From positions 186,001 through 250,000 of the forward strand of contig NZ_QAOX01000004.1 of assembly GCF_003050935.1 (NCBI RefSeq): DNA of 64,000 nucleotides, in the 5' to 3' direction. Shown piece after piece: positions 55,642 to 63,222 of the stretch. Position numbers and translations under genes: made by a program. The notes beneath the pieces are model-generated. The model had not been told where the DNA came from, did not search any database, and saw nothing but the letters and a program-made list of their open reading frames with translations. Numbering within the stretch: the stretch's first letter is position 1; the number at the start of each line of letters is the position of its first letter. The DNA is from Luteibacter sp. OK325 (GTDB lineage Bacteria; Pseudomonadota; Gammaproteobacteria; Xanthomonadales; Rhodanobacteraceae).

Positions 55642-55791
55642 GTGGCCAATGAGAAAAATCGCCCACCACAGCATCCGGGCCAGAACGATCCGCCGAGCGA
55701 CCCGCGTAACCCGACCCGCCAGCCGGAGACCGACGCCTCCGGCGATCCGCTGGACGACACCGGCGAAGATAATCACCAGACGAAGAAGTAA
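55642..55791 (+). CDS. Small Pro/Asp/Asn-rich disordered protein
   Basis: A 49-residue protein from GTG at 55642 with an excellent AAGGAG eight bases before it. Sequence style: ANEKNRPPQHPGQNDPPSDP, then TRQPETDASGDPLDD and a NHQTKK tail. It is highly hydrophilic with no hydrophobic core, so intrinsically disordered. It ends 77 bp before the antiporter start. Too short to place in a family; the strong ribosome site is the main evidence for expression. Confidence 0.55.
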   Translation: MANEKNRPPQHPGQNDPPSDPRNPTRQPETDASGDPLDDTGEDNHQTKK

Positions 55792-55868
55792 GCGACCCGG
55801 GCGGGCCTCGGCGCGTCAGCCGTCAGGCCGGCGCGTCGAGGGCCATCTCGAGGAGCTTGCATCGGCCC

Positions 55869-57233
55869 ATGGGTTACTTCGCCTGGATTATTTTCATCGG
55901 CGCGCTGCTGGTCGTCACCTCGATGGCCGCGGGCGTCATTCGGCGTGGCCCGATCACATCCTTCGCCGTCTATCTCGCGGCGGGCGTGGCCGTAGGTCCC
56001 GCGCTGCTGGGACTTGCCCGGGTGTCCTTCGATCACGACAACGCCGGCTGGCTACGCGCGGTGACCGAGACCGGTCTGGTGGTCTCGCTCTTCATCACCG
56101 GACTGAAGCTGCGTGTGCCCTTCCGGCACGGCGGCTGGCTGACCGCCGCACGTCTTGCCGTGCCAGGCATGCTGCTTACCATCGCGGGTATCACCGTGTT
56201 CGTCCATCTGGCGCTCGGTTGGGCGTGGCCCCTGGCGTTGGCGCTCGCCGCGATCCTCTCGCCCACCGATCCCGTGCTGGCCAGCCTGGTTTCCGTGGAC
56301 GATGCCCGTGACGACGACGCGCTCCGCGTGGCGCTGTCCGGAGAGGCCGGTCTCAACGACGGCACGGCCCTACCCTTTCTCCTCCTGGCCCTGGGCCTGC
56401 TGACGGCGAGCGAGGTGGGCGCCGACCTCTGGTTGCGTTGGCTAGGCGTGGACCTTGCCTGGAACTGGCTGGCCGGCATCGGCCTGGGCTTCGCTATCGG
56501 CTGGCTGGTTGGCTATGCGGGGACGCACATGCGCCACGTGACACAGGATGTCGCACCCAGCGACTTCCTCGCCCTGGGCATCATGGCGCTGGCCTATGGC
56601 GGCGCCGAACTGCTGCACGCTTCCGGCTTCCTTGCCGCCTTCGGCGCCGGCGTGGGTCTGCGTCGGGTCGAACTGCGCGTCGCTGCGCAGCACTCGGTGG
56701 AGAACGACGACGACACCCCGACCGATGGCTCGACGGCGCCGGCGGAATTGCTCGTGCGACCGAACGAGCGCAGCACCGCCGGCAACGATCACCCGGTGCA
56801 AACCGTAGGCTGGGTGGTCTCCGATGCCCTCTCGTTCGGCGACACCATCGAGCGGCTGATCGGCGCCTTGCTGGTCTTCGTCGTCGGCCTGGCGGTACTG
56901 CCTGCTGTCAGCTGGGACGGCGCTCTGGTGGCACTTGTTCTTTTCATGGGTATCCGTCCGGTATCGGTATGGTTATCGACCGTCCGGGACCGGTTGCCAT
57001 GGCAGCGTCGCCTGCTGCTCGGCTGGTTCGGCATCCGCGGGCTCGGCAGCCTCAACTACCTGGCCTACGCTCTCACCCATGGGCTGGCAGGACGGGAGGG
57101 TGACGATCTCGCCACTATCGTGGTGACCGTCGTGGCCCTGAGCATCTTCGTCCATGGCGTGAGCACCACCCCGCTGATGACCTGGCGGGGGGAACTCCTC
57201 GAGCGGCGAGAGCGAGATTCCGGCATTAGGTAG
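55869..57233 (+). CDS. Sodium/proton antiporter, CPA1 family
   Basis: A 454-residue inner-membrane antiporter with 12-13 helices. Characteristic CPA1/NhaP motifs: AILSPTDPVLASLVSVDDAR, with the transport-site ND in SGEAGLNDGTALPFLLLALG, and LGWFGIRGLGSLNYLAYALT near the end. A ~35-residue hydrophilic loop (VENDDDTPTDGSTAPAELLV) interrupts the middle and is probably cytosolic. The start is ATG at 55869; a TTG four codons upstream is possible. Likely role is Na+ or K+/H+ exchange for pH or salt tolerance. Confidence 0.92.
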   Translation: MGYFAWIIFIGALLVVTSMAAGVIRRGPITSFAVYLAAGVAVGPALLGLARVSFDHDNAGWLRAVTETGLVVSLFITGLKLRVPFRHGGWLTAARLAVPGMLLTIAGITVFVHLALGWAWPLALALAAILSPTDPVLASLVSVDDARDDDALRVALSGEAGLNDGTALPFLLLALGLLTASEVGADLWLRWLGVDLAWNWLAGIGLGFAIGWLVGYAGTHMRHVTQDVAPSDFLALGIMALAYGGAELLHASGFLAAFGAGVGLRRVELRVAAQHSVENDDDTPTDGSTAPAELLVRPNERSTAGNDHPVQTVGWVVSDALSFGDTIERLIGALLVFVVGLAVLPAVSWDGALVALVLFMGIRPVSVWLSTVRDRLPWQRRLLLGWFGIRGLGSLNYLAYALTHGLAGREGDDLATIVVTVVALSIFVHGVSTTPLMTWRGELLERRERDSGIR

Positions 57234-57318
57234 AACTACGGTGGCGAGGGACCGCCGTTTCACGCGTACTCATCGGCGCGGACGTCACAGCCAGATGTCC
57301 TTTCGGGAGATTCCACCC

Positions 57319-57657
57319 ATGGGCAACGTCCATCCCACATCCACCCGGTTGGCGCCACATCGCCATCGCGCTAACTACACGCCCAGGCGCGAATCTCGTG
57401 TCACCGCTCCGAATGATGGGGCGCAACTCAACCGTCGCGCGAATCTCCGCGGCGTGCTGATCGAGCTGGACTGGCTGGGTGTCTGCTCATACGAGAACCA
57501 GGCAGCCTTCCTTGGCCTGGGAAAGCGACAGATCCTGACCGACCTCCTGCGCGGTACCGACATCACGACAGCCGCCGCGCGCGACATCGAATGGGCCATG
57601 CAGAAACGATCCGGCTGGATGGACGAAGACCATCGCGACGAACCGCTCGACGACTGA
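57319..57657 (+). CDS. Small HTH-like hypothetical protein
   Basis: A 112-residue protein. The N-terminal half is basic and disordered (Pro/His/Arg-rich). The C-terminal ~60 residues read RGVLIELDWLGVCSYENQAA, FLGLGKRQILTDLLRGTDIT, ARDIEWAMQKRSGWMDEDHR. The ending DIEWAMQKRSGWMD is very like the last helices of phage-type Cro/CI repressors (RIEEALG.P.GWMD), but the usual Ser/Thr-rich recognition helix is short. GGGAGA lies eight bases before the ATG at 57319. Possibly a DNA-binding regulator or a relic of one; no other phage genes are near. Confidence 0.65.
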   Translation: MGNVHPTSTRLAPHRHRANYTPRRESRVTAPNDGAQLNRRANLRGVLIELDWLGVCSYENQAAFLGLGKRQILTDLLRGTDITTAAARDIEWAMQKRSGWMDEDHRDEPLDD

Positions 57658-57806
57658 GCGCCGCGTTTACGCCCTCTGGCCGCCATTAGGTTCGACGTCC
57701 TGATTTTTGTTTCACCGGCCCCTCACGCGTCGCGTTTTCTTCACGAATTCGGCACGTATCGTGCGCAAACATCCCGCCCCGCATCCAGCGCAAGGGAGGA
57801 CAGTGA

Positions 57807-58181
57807 GTGAACGGCACGACGTATCGCCCTCCGCGCGTCCTCATCGTCGAAGACGATCCGGCGCTCGGCGCCACGCTCATCCAGGCACTGAGCCTGACAG
57901 GCAAGCGCGTCGTCGGATGCGCTCGCGACAGCAGGAGCGCTGCCAGCATGCTCGCGCTCGGCCCGACCGTCGCTCTCGTCGACTACAACCTGCTCGATGG
58001 CCCCTGCGACCAACTTCTCGATACGCTGGCGCTGGCCGGCATACCGGTCGCACTTCTCACCGGGTACCGCCCGAACGAACTGCCTGCGTCCTGCCGGCGA
58101 TTTCCGATCCTGACGAAACCCTTCGGCATCGATGCGCTCAGCAACATGGTCGATGAACTGTCCGGGCGGCTGGCGGAATAG
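57807..58181 (+). CDS. Single-domain response regulator receiver
   Basis: A 124-residue CheY-like protein with no output domain. PRVLIVEDDPALGATLIQAL contains the acidic pair, the phospho-acceptor is Asp59 in TVALVDYNLLDGPCDQLLDT, and Lys is in RRFPILTKPFGIDALSNMVD. GTG start with GGAGGA six bases upstream. Stand-alone receivers act in phosphorelays or as cofactors of kinases; no histidine kinase is in the window. Confidence 0.9.
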   Translation: MNGTTYRPPRVLIVEDDPALGATLIQALSLTGKRVVGCARDSRSAASMLALGPTVALVDYNLLDGPCDQLLDTLALAGIPVALLTGYRPNELPASCRRFPILTKPFGIDALSNMVDELSGRLAE

Positions 58182-58184
58182 CGG

Positions 58185-58919
58185 TCAGCTGGTCGGCACC
58201 ATCTTCCCAACGACTTTGCCGTTCGAGTCGAGCATCTCCAACGACGGACTACCATCCGCCGCCACTTTCATCACGATGCGCGGGTGCCCCGCGGTGTCCG
58301 CCATGGTCAACGTCACGCCGTCGTCCTTGCCGTCCTTGCCACCGCGATTGAGGGTCATGCGAGGCGTGGGTCGACCGCGTTCGTTGAAGAATGCCTCCAG
58401 CTTCGCGTTGCGCTGTTCGTCAGACATGCCCTTGGCGGCATCGAACACCTTCATCAGTTCCATGAGCGAATAGTCGGGATAGTCGACGAACTGCAGCGAC
58501 GCCGTACGCTGTTTCCCATGCTGCCCTGAGCCGAGCGACATGGTCTGGTCCTGCTCGTAGGCATCGAATGAAAGATGCCCGTTCGAATTCTTGACGCCAT
58601 CGGGCCCCATCTCACCGCCGAAACTCAGGCCGCCGTTCTCCGTGCCTTCCGCGTTCATGAAAAGGAAACCGGCCTGCTTGCGTCCCATGGGATGAGGAAA
58701 ATCTTTTCCCTTGATGTAGATGCCCGGTGCCTTGCCCGCGCTGGTCATCACCATCCGTAGCGTTCCGTCCGGTTCGCGCAGGTTGATGCGCTGCACGTCG
58801 AGCTGATCGAGCGTCATGGTTCTTGGCGAAACGACAAACCCGCTGGCGACCGTGACGACGAAGACCGCCGTCAGAACGCCTGAGTAGATCATCAGAAAAC
58901 GCTGCCCCGGTGCTTTCAT
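58185..58919 (-). CDS. Membrane-anchored hypothetical protein
   Basis: A 244-residue protein. N-terminal anchor MKAPGQRFLMIYSGVLTAVF, VVTVASGFVV. The outside domain repeats the pattern LDVQRINLREPDGTLRMVMT, SAGKAPGIYIKGKDFPHPMG and ASLQFVDYPDYSLMELMKVF, ending PRIVMKVAADGSPSLEMLDS NGKVVGKMVP. The N-terminal and C-terminal strands share a D-G-x-L-R-hydrophobic motif suggesting an internal duplication. GGGAGG before the ATG at 58919. It is convergent with the receiver gene (3-bp gap). Homologues occur as uncharacterised proteins; function unknown. Confidence 0.75.
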   Translation of the reverse strand: MKAPGQRFLMIYSGVLTAVFVVTVASGFVVSPRTMTLDQLDVQRINLREPDGTLRMVMTSAGKAPGIYIKGKDFPHPMGRKQAGFLFMNAEGTENGGLSFGGEMGPDGVKNSNGHLSFDAYEQDQTMSLGSGQHGKQRTASLQFVDYPDYSLMELMKVFDAAKGMSDEQRNAKLEAFFNERGRPTPRMTLNRGGKDGKDDGVTLTMADTAGHPRIVMKVAADGSPSLEMLDSNGKVVGKMVPTS

Positions 58920-59097
58920 GGTTCCATCCCTCCCCGAATGAAGTGCGCGCAATGCCGTGGGCAAGGCTGCATCGCACTTCGTGGCGATTACAAGTGCCAC
59001 CGGCCGGCGTCGTGGCAAATGTGCCGATTCGTCGTGGTTTTACGGGTTCGTCGATGGAGCCGTAGGCTCCGTGTGACCGAGTTCGCGCAACAGCAAA

Positions 59098-59115
59098 TGT
59101 AGGACTTTGCCTACA
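59098..59115. promoter_or_regulatory. GacA-box-like palindrome
   Basis: TGTAGG-ACTTTG-CCTACA, perfect 6-bp arms with a 6-bp spacer: the geometry of the GacA/UvrY site TGTAAG-N6-CTTACA with one substitution per arm. It lies ~100 bp upstream of the ATG of the exported-protein array. Confidence 0.5.
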
Positions 59116-59216
59116 ACATTTTCAGCCTCGACCTACAGCAATTTCCTCACCCGCGTTCCAATGATGCCCGCGCCCCGCCGAAAGGACGAGGGGACATAAC
59201 CATCAAGGGGAACCGC

Positions 59217-59555
59217 ATGAAGAAACTTTCCTTTCGCACCGCCGTCGTCTCGTTAGCGTTGGCTGTTTCGATCCTGGTAGCTGGGACAGCCAGTGCCTCG
59301 ACAACGATCGATGCCACGGTCAACAGCTGGCTCGTCCAGGACTACCCCTCAGGCCAGGGCATTGTCCTCTGGTACACAGGTTCAACCTGCACGAACGGAC
59401 AGCTTCTTTTCAATGTGGGCGAACCGGTGGAGCGGCATAACAGGCTCCTCGCGATGATCCTCTCGGCGAAAGCGATGGGCGCCAGGATGCACGTGACCTA
59501 CAACGTCGTTAACGGGTCGTGCCTCATCAACGACTTCGGCGTGACCGGCCCCTGA
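59217..59555 (+). CDS. Small exported two-cysteine protein A1
   Basis: A 112-residue protein. The signal peptide MKKLSFRTAVVSLALAVSIL is cleaved near TASA (residue ~28). The mature ~84 residues contain IVLWYTGSTCTNGQLLF and LAMILSAKAMGARMHVTYNV followed by NGSCLINDFGV. The two Cys should form one disulfide. It is homologous to A2 (61777-62109): both share YTGS.C..G.L, a LSAKA.G helix and a NG..C.I strand. AAGGGGAA six bases before the ATG. First gene of the A1-B1-A'-B2-A2 array, just downstream of a GacA-box-like site. Family not recognised; a structural or toxin/inhibitor role cannot be told apart. Confidence 0.8.
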   Translation: MKKLSFRTAVVSLALAVSILVAGTASASTTIDATVNSWLVQDYPSGQGIVLWYTGSTCTNGQLLFNVGEPVERHNRLLAMILSAKAMGARMHVTYNVVNGSCLINDFGVTGP

Positions 59556-59591
59556 TCTCCCCACCACCTGCCCTCACGTGGGAGATCTATC

Positions 59592-60593
59592 GTGCTGATG
59601 AAGCGTACATCGCTACTCGCGTTCATGCTTGTGACCTCCGCGGCAAGTGCTCAATCCGTCCCCGAGAAGTATTTCGGCTATTTCGGCGGCGACTACGTCA
59701 GCGAGAATCCGTCCAACCCGGGGATGGGAACGACCCTTAGCGAAATGAAGGACCACACGAACATCTACTCGATCGGCGCATGGTCATACGACACCAGTCC
59801 CGCGGGCAAGATTGCCTCCGAGAACTACGTCCTCGGAGAGCTGGCCGCCGCCAAGGCCGCGCACCTGCATGCCGTCGCTCCGGCCACCCCGTTCGTTTTC
59901 CAGGGCGCCGGAACGGGTTGCAGGTTCATGGACCCGGACGCGAACCGTGCTTGGGCCAGCTTTGCCCAGAAGATGATCGACCAGGGCTATCTCATCCCGA
60001 ACGATCCCGTACGAAGCACGGTCGTCGCCGTCTATCTCGTCGACGAGCCGAACGGCGATGGCTGTCTGGATGATGTCGACGGCGCTGTGAATCCCATTCT
60101 GCAAAATGCGATCAATGCCATCAGGACCTTTCCGGGTACCGTCACCCTTCCCATGGCGTCCATCCTGACGACGGACTTCAAGAGCTTCAAGAAAGGCATT
60201 GAGCTCATCGACTGGCTTGGCTTTGACCAGTATGGCGACAGCGACAAGAACTGGGCTGGCCACATGAGCAGTTTGAAGAACTACGCGCCAGGGAAGAAGT
60301 TCATCGTGGTGCCCGGAGCGATGCAAGGTTGCAAGGATGTCGACGTTGATGATACCGGTCGATTTACCGATGCCCTGACCAACGATCCTGATGTCGTGTG
60401 GCTCGCGCCTTTCATGTGGATATCCACGTCATCGACATGCCTTGGCGTGCGCGACCTCCCCAATCTGCGGGCCACCTATGCGCAGTTCGGTCTATCCATC
60501 AAGGCGCAGCAGTGCAACTCGTCGCCTGCAGCCAAGGGGTTCTGCCAGTCGACGAACATTTCGCCGGCTATCGACTTGCTGCTCAACAACTAA
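59592..60593 (+). CDS. Exported TIM-barrel-like protein B1 with DEPN motif
   Basis: A 333-residue protein. The signal peptide MLMKRTSLLAFMLVTSAASA is cleaved before Q21. The mature protein begins VPEKYFGYFGGDY. Alternating strands and helices suggest an eight-stranded barrel: NIYSI (b1/2), HLHAVAPATPFVF (b3), VVAVYLVDEPNGD (b4), TLPMASILTTD (b5/6), IDWLGFDQYG (b6), KFIVVPGAMQGC (b7), VVWLAPFMWIS (b8). DEPN at the end of b4 is the position of the acid/base Glu in clan A glycosidases, but no second Glu is evident at b7. Six Cys are conserved with B2. GTG start with GGGAG seven bases upstream. Likely periplasmic or secreted; substrate unknown. Confidence 0.8.
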   Translation: MLMKRTSLLAFMLVTSAASAQSVPEKYFGYFGGDYVSENPSNPGMGTTLSEMKDHTNIYSIGAWSYDTSPAGKIASENYVLGELAAAKAAHLHAVAPATPFVFQGAGTGCRFMDPDANRAWASFAQKMIDQGYLIPNDPVRSTVVAVYLVDEPNGDGCLDDVDGAVNPILQNAINAIRTFPGTVTLPMASILTTDFKSFKKGIELIDWLGFDQYGDSDKNWAGHMSSLKNYAPGKKFIVVPGAMQGCKDVDVDDTGRFTDALTNDPDVVWLAPFMWISTSSTCLGVRDLPNLRATYAQFGLSIKAQQCNSSPAAKGFCQSTNISPAIDLLLNN

Positions 60594-60628
60594 CGCCAGC
60601 ACATCCGTTAACTCGGAAGGGGAACACC

Positions 60629-60709
60629 ATGAAGAAGATGCTTTTCCGCTGTAAGGCGGTGGCCAAGTGCGCGCCCCAACGGCCCCGATTTCCAACATCA
60701 CCCACCTAA
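60629..60709 (+). pseudogene. Remnant of a third A copy (A')
   Basis: A 26-codon frame with its own GGAAGGGGAACACC leader. The first ten codons (MKKMLFRCKA) parallel A1 (MKKLSFRTAV), and the leader (GGGGAAC) matches A1's. Its end (CGGCCCCGATTTCC) matches the A1 stop region (CGGCCCCTGATCTCC). The body between is missing, an internal deletion of about 280 bp. It lies between B1 and B2, so the array was once (A-B)(A-B)A. Confidence 0.6.
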
Positions 60710-60724
60710 GATAGGAGATCCGTT

Positions 60725-61741
60725 GTGCCGATCAATCGCCTATCGTTAATGACTTTCCTGTTTCTTACCTCGGCGGTCAGTGCCCAATCCGCCCCCGAGA
60801 AGTACTTCGGATACTTCGGTGGAGACTACCCTGTCACACCCGGTGCATCAGTGGGCTCCGGACTCGCCGAGATGAAGGATCACATCAACCTCTATTCACT
60901 CCAGAACTGGTCCGGCCTTACCACATCGGACGCTAGAATCGACAATCAGGCCAGGGTTCTCGCGCGTCTGGCGCAAGCAAAAGCTGCGCATGTACATGCC
61001 ATGGTTCCAGCTCACCCGTTCGTATTCCAAGCAGTAAGAGACAGCGGCTCAGGACAGACAACATGCTGGAACAATGACCCGACGGCTGCCGCCTCGTGGG
61101 CATCACTTTCCCAAGCGATGGTGGATCAGGGGTATCTCATTCCCGGGGACCCTGTGCGCAGCACGGTCGTTGCTGTCTACATAGTGGACGAACCGAACGG
61201 GGACGTCTGCCTGTCCGATACCCACGGACAAGCGAACCCAAGCTTTGTCAACGCCATAAATGCAGTCCGGCAGGATCCACGGACGGCATCACTTCCCATT
61301 GCGTCGATTCTGAGTCGAGACGCGGACAACTTTGAGCAGGGCGCGAAGTTGCTTGATTGGGTGGGTTTCGACTACTACCCAGACGATGGTGCGCAGTGGA
61401 AGAATGACTTTGCGTCGTTCAAGGCTTCGGTTCCCGGCAAGAAATACATTGTCGTTCCAGGCGCCAGAGAAAACTGCGGCACCGACGTTAGAAACAACGA
61501 CCCCGCCGCCTTCCTGGATGCGATGAACAATGATCCTTCGGTAGTTTGGCTGGCGCCGTTCATGTGGATCTCCGGTGATCCTCCGTGTAAGGGAGTTCGA
61601 GACCTTCCGGACCGTCGGGCGACCTACACGCAGGAGGGCATGAACATCCGCAATGCGCAGTGCAGCAGCTCTCCGGCGGACAAGGCGTTCTGCCGCGGTT
61701 CGTCAAACGTCAGTGCAGCCGTAGAGCTGCTTCTCAACTGA
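60725..61741 (+). CDS. Exported TIM-barrel-like protein B2 with DEPN motif
   Basis: A 338-residue paralogue of B1, roughly half identical by eye. The signal peptide MPINRLSLMTFLFLTSAVSA precedes QSAPEKYFGYFGGDY. Conserved landmarks: AQAKAAHVHAMVPAHPFVFQ, VVAVYIVDEPNGDVCLSDTH, LLDWVGFDYYPDD, KKYIVVPGARENC, VVWLAPFMWISGDPPCKGVR. The six Cys align with B1. GTG start with AGGAGA before it. The gene has visibly lower GC and more AT-ending codons (ATA, AGA) than B1, so it has a different history despite tandem position. Confidence 0.8.
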   Translation: MPINRLSLMTFLFLTSAVSAQSAPEKYFGYFGGDYPVTPGASVGSGLAEMKDHINLYSLQNWSGLTTSDARIDNQARVLARLAQAKAAHVHAMVPAHPFVFQAVRDSGSGQTTCWNNDPTAAASWASLSQAMVDQGYLIPGDPVRSTVVAVYIVDEPNGDVCLSDTHGQANPSFVNAINAVRQDPRTASLPIASILSRDADNFEQGAKLLDWVGFDYYPDDGAQWKNDFASFKASVPGKKYIVVPGARENCGTDVRNNDPAAFLDAMNNDPSVVWLAPFMWISGDPPCKGVRDLPDRRATYTQEGMNIRNAQCSSSPADKAFCRGSSNVSAAVELLLN

Positions 61742-61776
61742 AGCGTTCATCCACGCGTTTCCAATTAGGGCCACAC

Positions 61777-62109
61777 ATGAACAAAGTCATCAACAAGGCT
61801 TTCGCGTGCGCAACCATCGTCGCCCTGGGAGCCATGAGCACCGCCGCCATGGCGACCGCGCATATCGATGTCCTGGCATCGTCGATCCTGCCCAAGAACG
61901 ACGTCGGTGGCGTCGTCACGCTTTACTACACCGGCTCTGTATGTAGTTCAGGTCATCTCAGCATGGACAGTAGCGACACCCCGGACCGAGTGAAGACACT
62001 GTGGGCGACGGTCATGTCCGCCAAGGCAGCGGGTCAGTCGTTGGGTTTCGATTACGACTTCAACGGCGACACGTGCATTATTCGGGCGTTTACCATCGTG
62101 CCGGGATGA
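61777..62109 (+). CDS. Small exported two-cysteine protein A2
   Basis: A 110-residue protein. The signal peptide MNKVINKAFACATIVALGAM ends near AAMA (residue ~26). The mature part is VVTLYYTGSVCSSGHLSMDS, LWATVMSAKAAGQSLGFDYD, then FNGDTCIIRAFTIV. Same two-Cys plan as A1; the core YTGS.C..GHL and MSAKAAG align directly. AGGG six bases before the ATG at 61777. Last gene of the array; a strong terminator follows 17 bp after its stop. Confidence 0.8.
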   Translation: MNKVINKAFACATIVALGAMSTAAMATAHIDVLASSILPKNDVGGVVTLYYTGSVCSSGHLSMDSSDTPDRVKTLWATVMSAKAAGQSLGFDYDFNGDTCIIRAFTIVPG

Positions 62110-62125
62110 GCGAATCGTGTTGTTG

Positions 62126-62155
62126 AAAGGCCGTGCATCGCTGCACGGCCTTTTT
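62126..62155 (+). terminator. Intrinsic terminator of the A/B array
   Basis: AAAGGCCGTGCA-TCGC-TGCACGGCCTTT, perfect 12-bp stem, then TTC. It closes the plus-strand array before the convergent methyltransferase gene. Confidence 0.92.
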
Positions 62156-62209
62156 CTTTGGGAAAGCCTGTTGCCTTACCGCCGGCACGGCGGGACGGTC
62201 ACACCGGTC

Positions 62210-63172
62210 TCAGTGCCTTACCGAACGCGCCAACTTCGCCATGCGCCTGAGGGGTTCAGTGATTCGCCAGGATCGCGATGCCTTAATAGCGTTTAGCTCC
62301 GACGTGGCATTTTCCAGTGCCTTATGCAGCTCACCCACATCCCGACTTCCTGGTGTTCCCAGTCGGGACGCCGCGGCAGCTACTCGCTCCCAACTGGCGA
62401 CAGCAGCTGGTCGGTCAGCGCTTCGACGAAGGAACACGGCGAATTCGATGGTTCCTTCCTGGGTGTCCTGGAACTCGTGGCATTCGAGATCGATCAGGTC
62501 GTGCTGAACCATCGTGGCCATCAGGTTGGCGAAGCTCTCCGGCGTGAACACCCAGCAGTGGACATCGTGATAGTCCTCGGTGTGGATGGTGCTCTCGGCA
62601 AGGGAAAAAGCTTGTTCAAACGTGTGTAGATTCGGGATGCGCTCAAGGGGCAGTGGCCCTTGCCATGCGGCGTTGCCGTCGACCGCCCGCACGTTCAGGA
62701 CGTGGTCGAGAATGTTCCACAGCTGAGGACGCCTTGCCCGCCTCACATGTGCCTCAATGACCTCAGGCATTTCCGTAGGGCGGCGGGTGTAGTCAAAGGT
62801 GAATCGTTTGTCTGGCACAACGAGGCGAATCTCACCGTTCTCGTTAAGGATCGACGAGAGTTCCTTGAGCCAGGTGATGAGGTCCGGGACATGTTCAATC
62901 ACATGTGAGGCGATAACGTAATCCACCTTGCGGCCTGCGAGGCAATCGGCCAGCGAGTTCTGTCCCCAGACCGCGTCGACATCGACGATTTCCGATGGGT
63001 CAAACCCGTGTCCGACGGCGTACTTCCGCCTCAATGTCTCCGTGTCTGCGTGATCAACATAGATGACATTCGTTTCGCTTTTGCGAATGAAGGGCTTATT
63101 GAGCGCCCCAATTTCCATGATCGATATACGGTCGAACGGTAGATCCTTGCGGATGAGCTCGCGGGTGTTCAT
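62210..63172 (-). CDS. Class I SAM-dependent methyltransferase
   Basis: A 320-residue protein. The methyltransferase-11 type Rossmann core has SIMEIGALNKPFIRKSETNV (altered motif I), VDYVIASHVIEHVPDLITWL and LVVPDKRFTFDYTRRP. The C-terminal coiled and basic tail LNAIKASRSWRITEPLRRMA is a sequence often seen at the ends of polysaccharide glycosyltransferases and methyltransferases. ATG at 63172 preferred over TTG one codon earlier. With the adjacent acyltransferase it suggests a surface-glycan locus continuing past the window. Slightly lower GC than average. Confidence 0.87.
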   Translation of the reverse strand: MNTRELIRKDLPFDRISIMEIGALNKPFIRKSETNVIYVDHADTETLRRKYAVGHGFDPSEIVDVDAVWGQNSLADCLAGRKVDYVIASHVIEHVPDLITWLKELSSILNENGEIRLVVPDKRFTFDYTRRPTEMPEVIEAHVRRARRPQLWNILDHVLNVRAVDGNAAWQGPLPLERIPNLHTFEQAFSLAESTIHTEDYHDVHCWVFTPESFANLMATMVQHDLIDLECHEFQDTQEGTIEFAVFLRRSADRPAAVASWERVAAAASRLGTPGSRDVGELHKALENATSELNAIKASRSWRITEPLRRMAKLARSVRH

Positions 63173-63222
63173 CAATGACTCGGACAGCCCCTGGAACCCG
63201 TAGAAGTATCATAGGCACGCGA

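Noticed and set aside
57319-57657. Prophage or phage remnant
   Set aside because: Only the C-terminus resembles a Cro/CI repressor; no integrase, structural gene or attachment site is nearby.
59056-59070. GGAGCC-GTA-GGCTCC stem as an operator or terminator
   Set aside because: Short, no T-run, and the better-formed TGTAGG palindrome lies 28 bp away; left unassigned.
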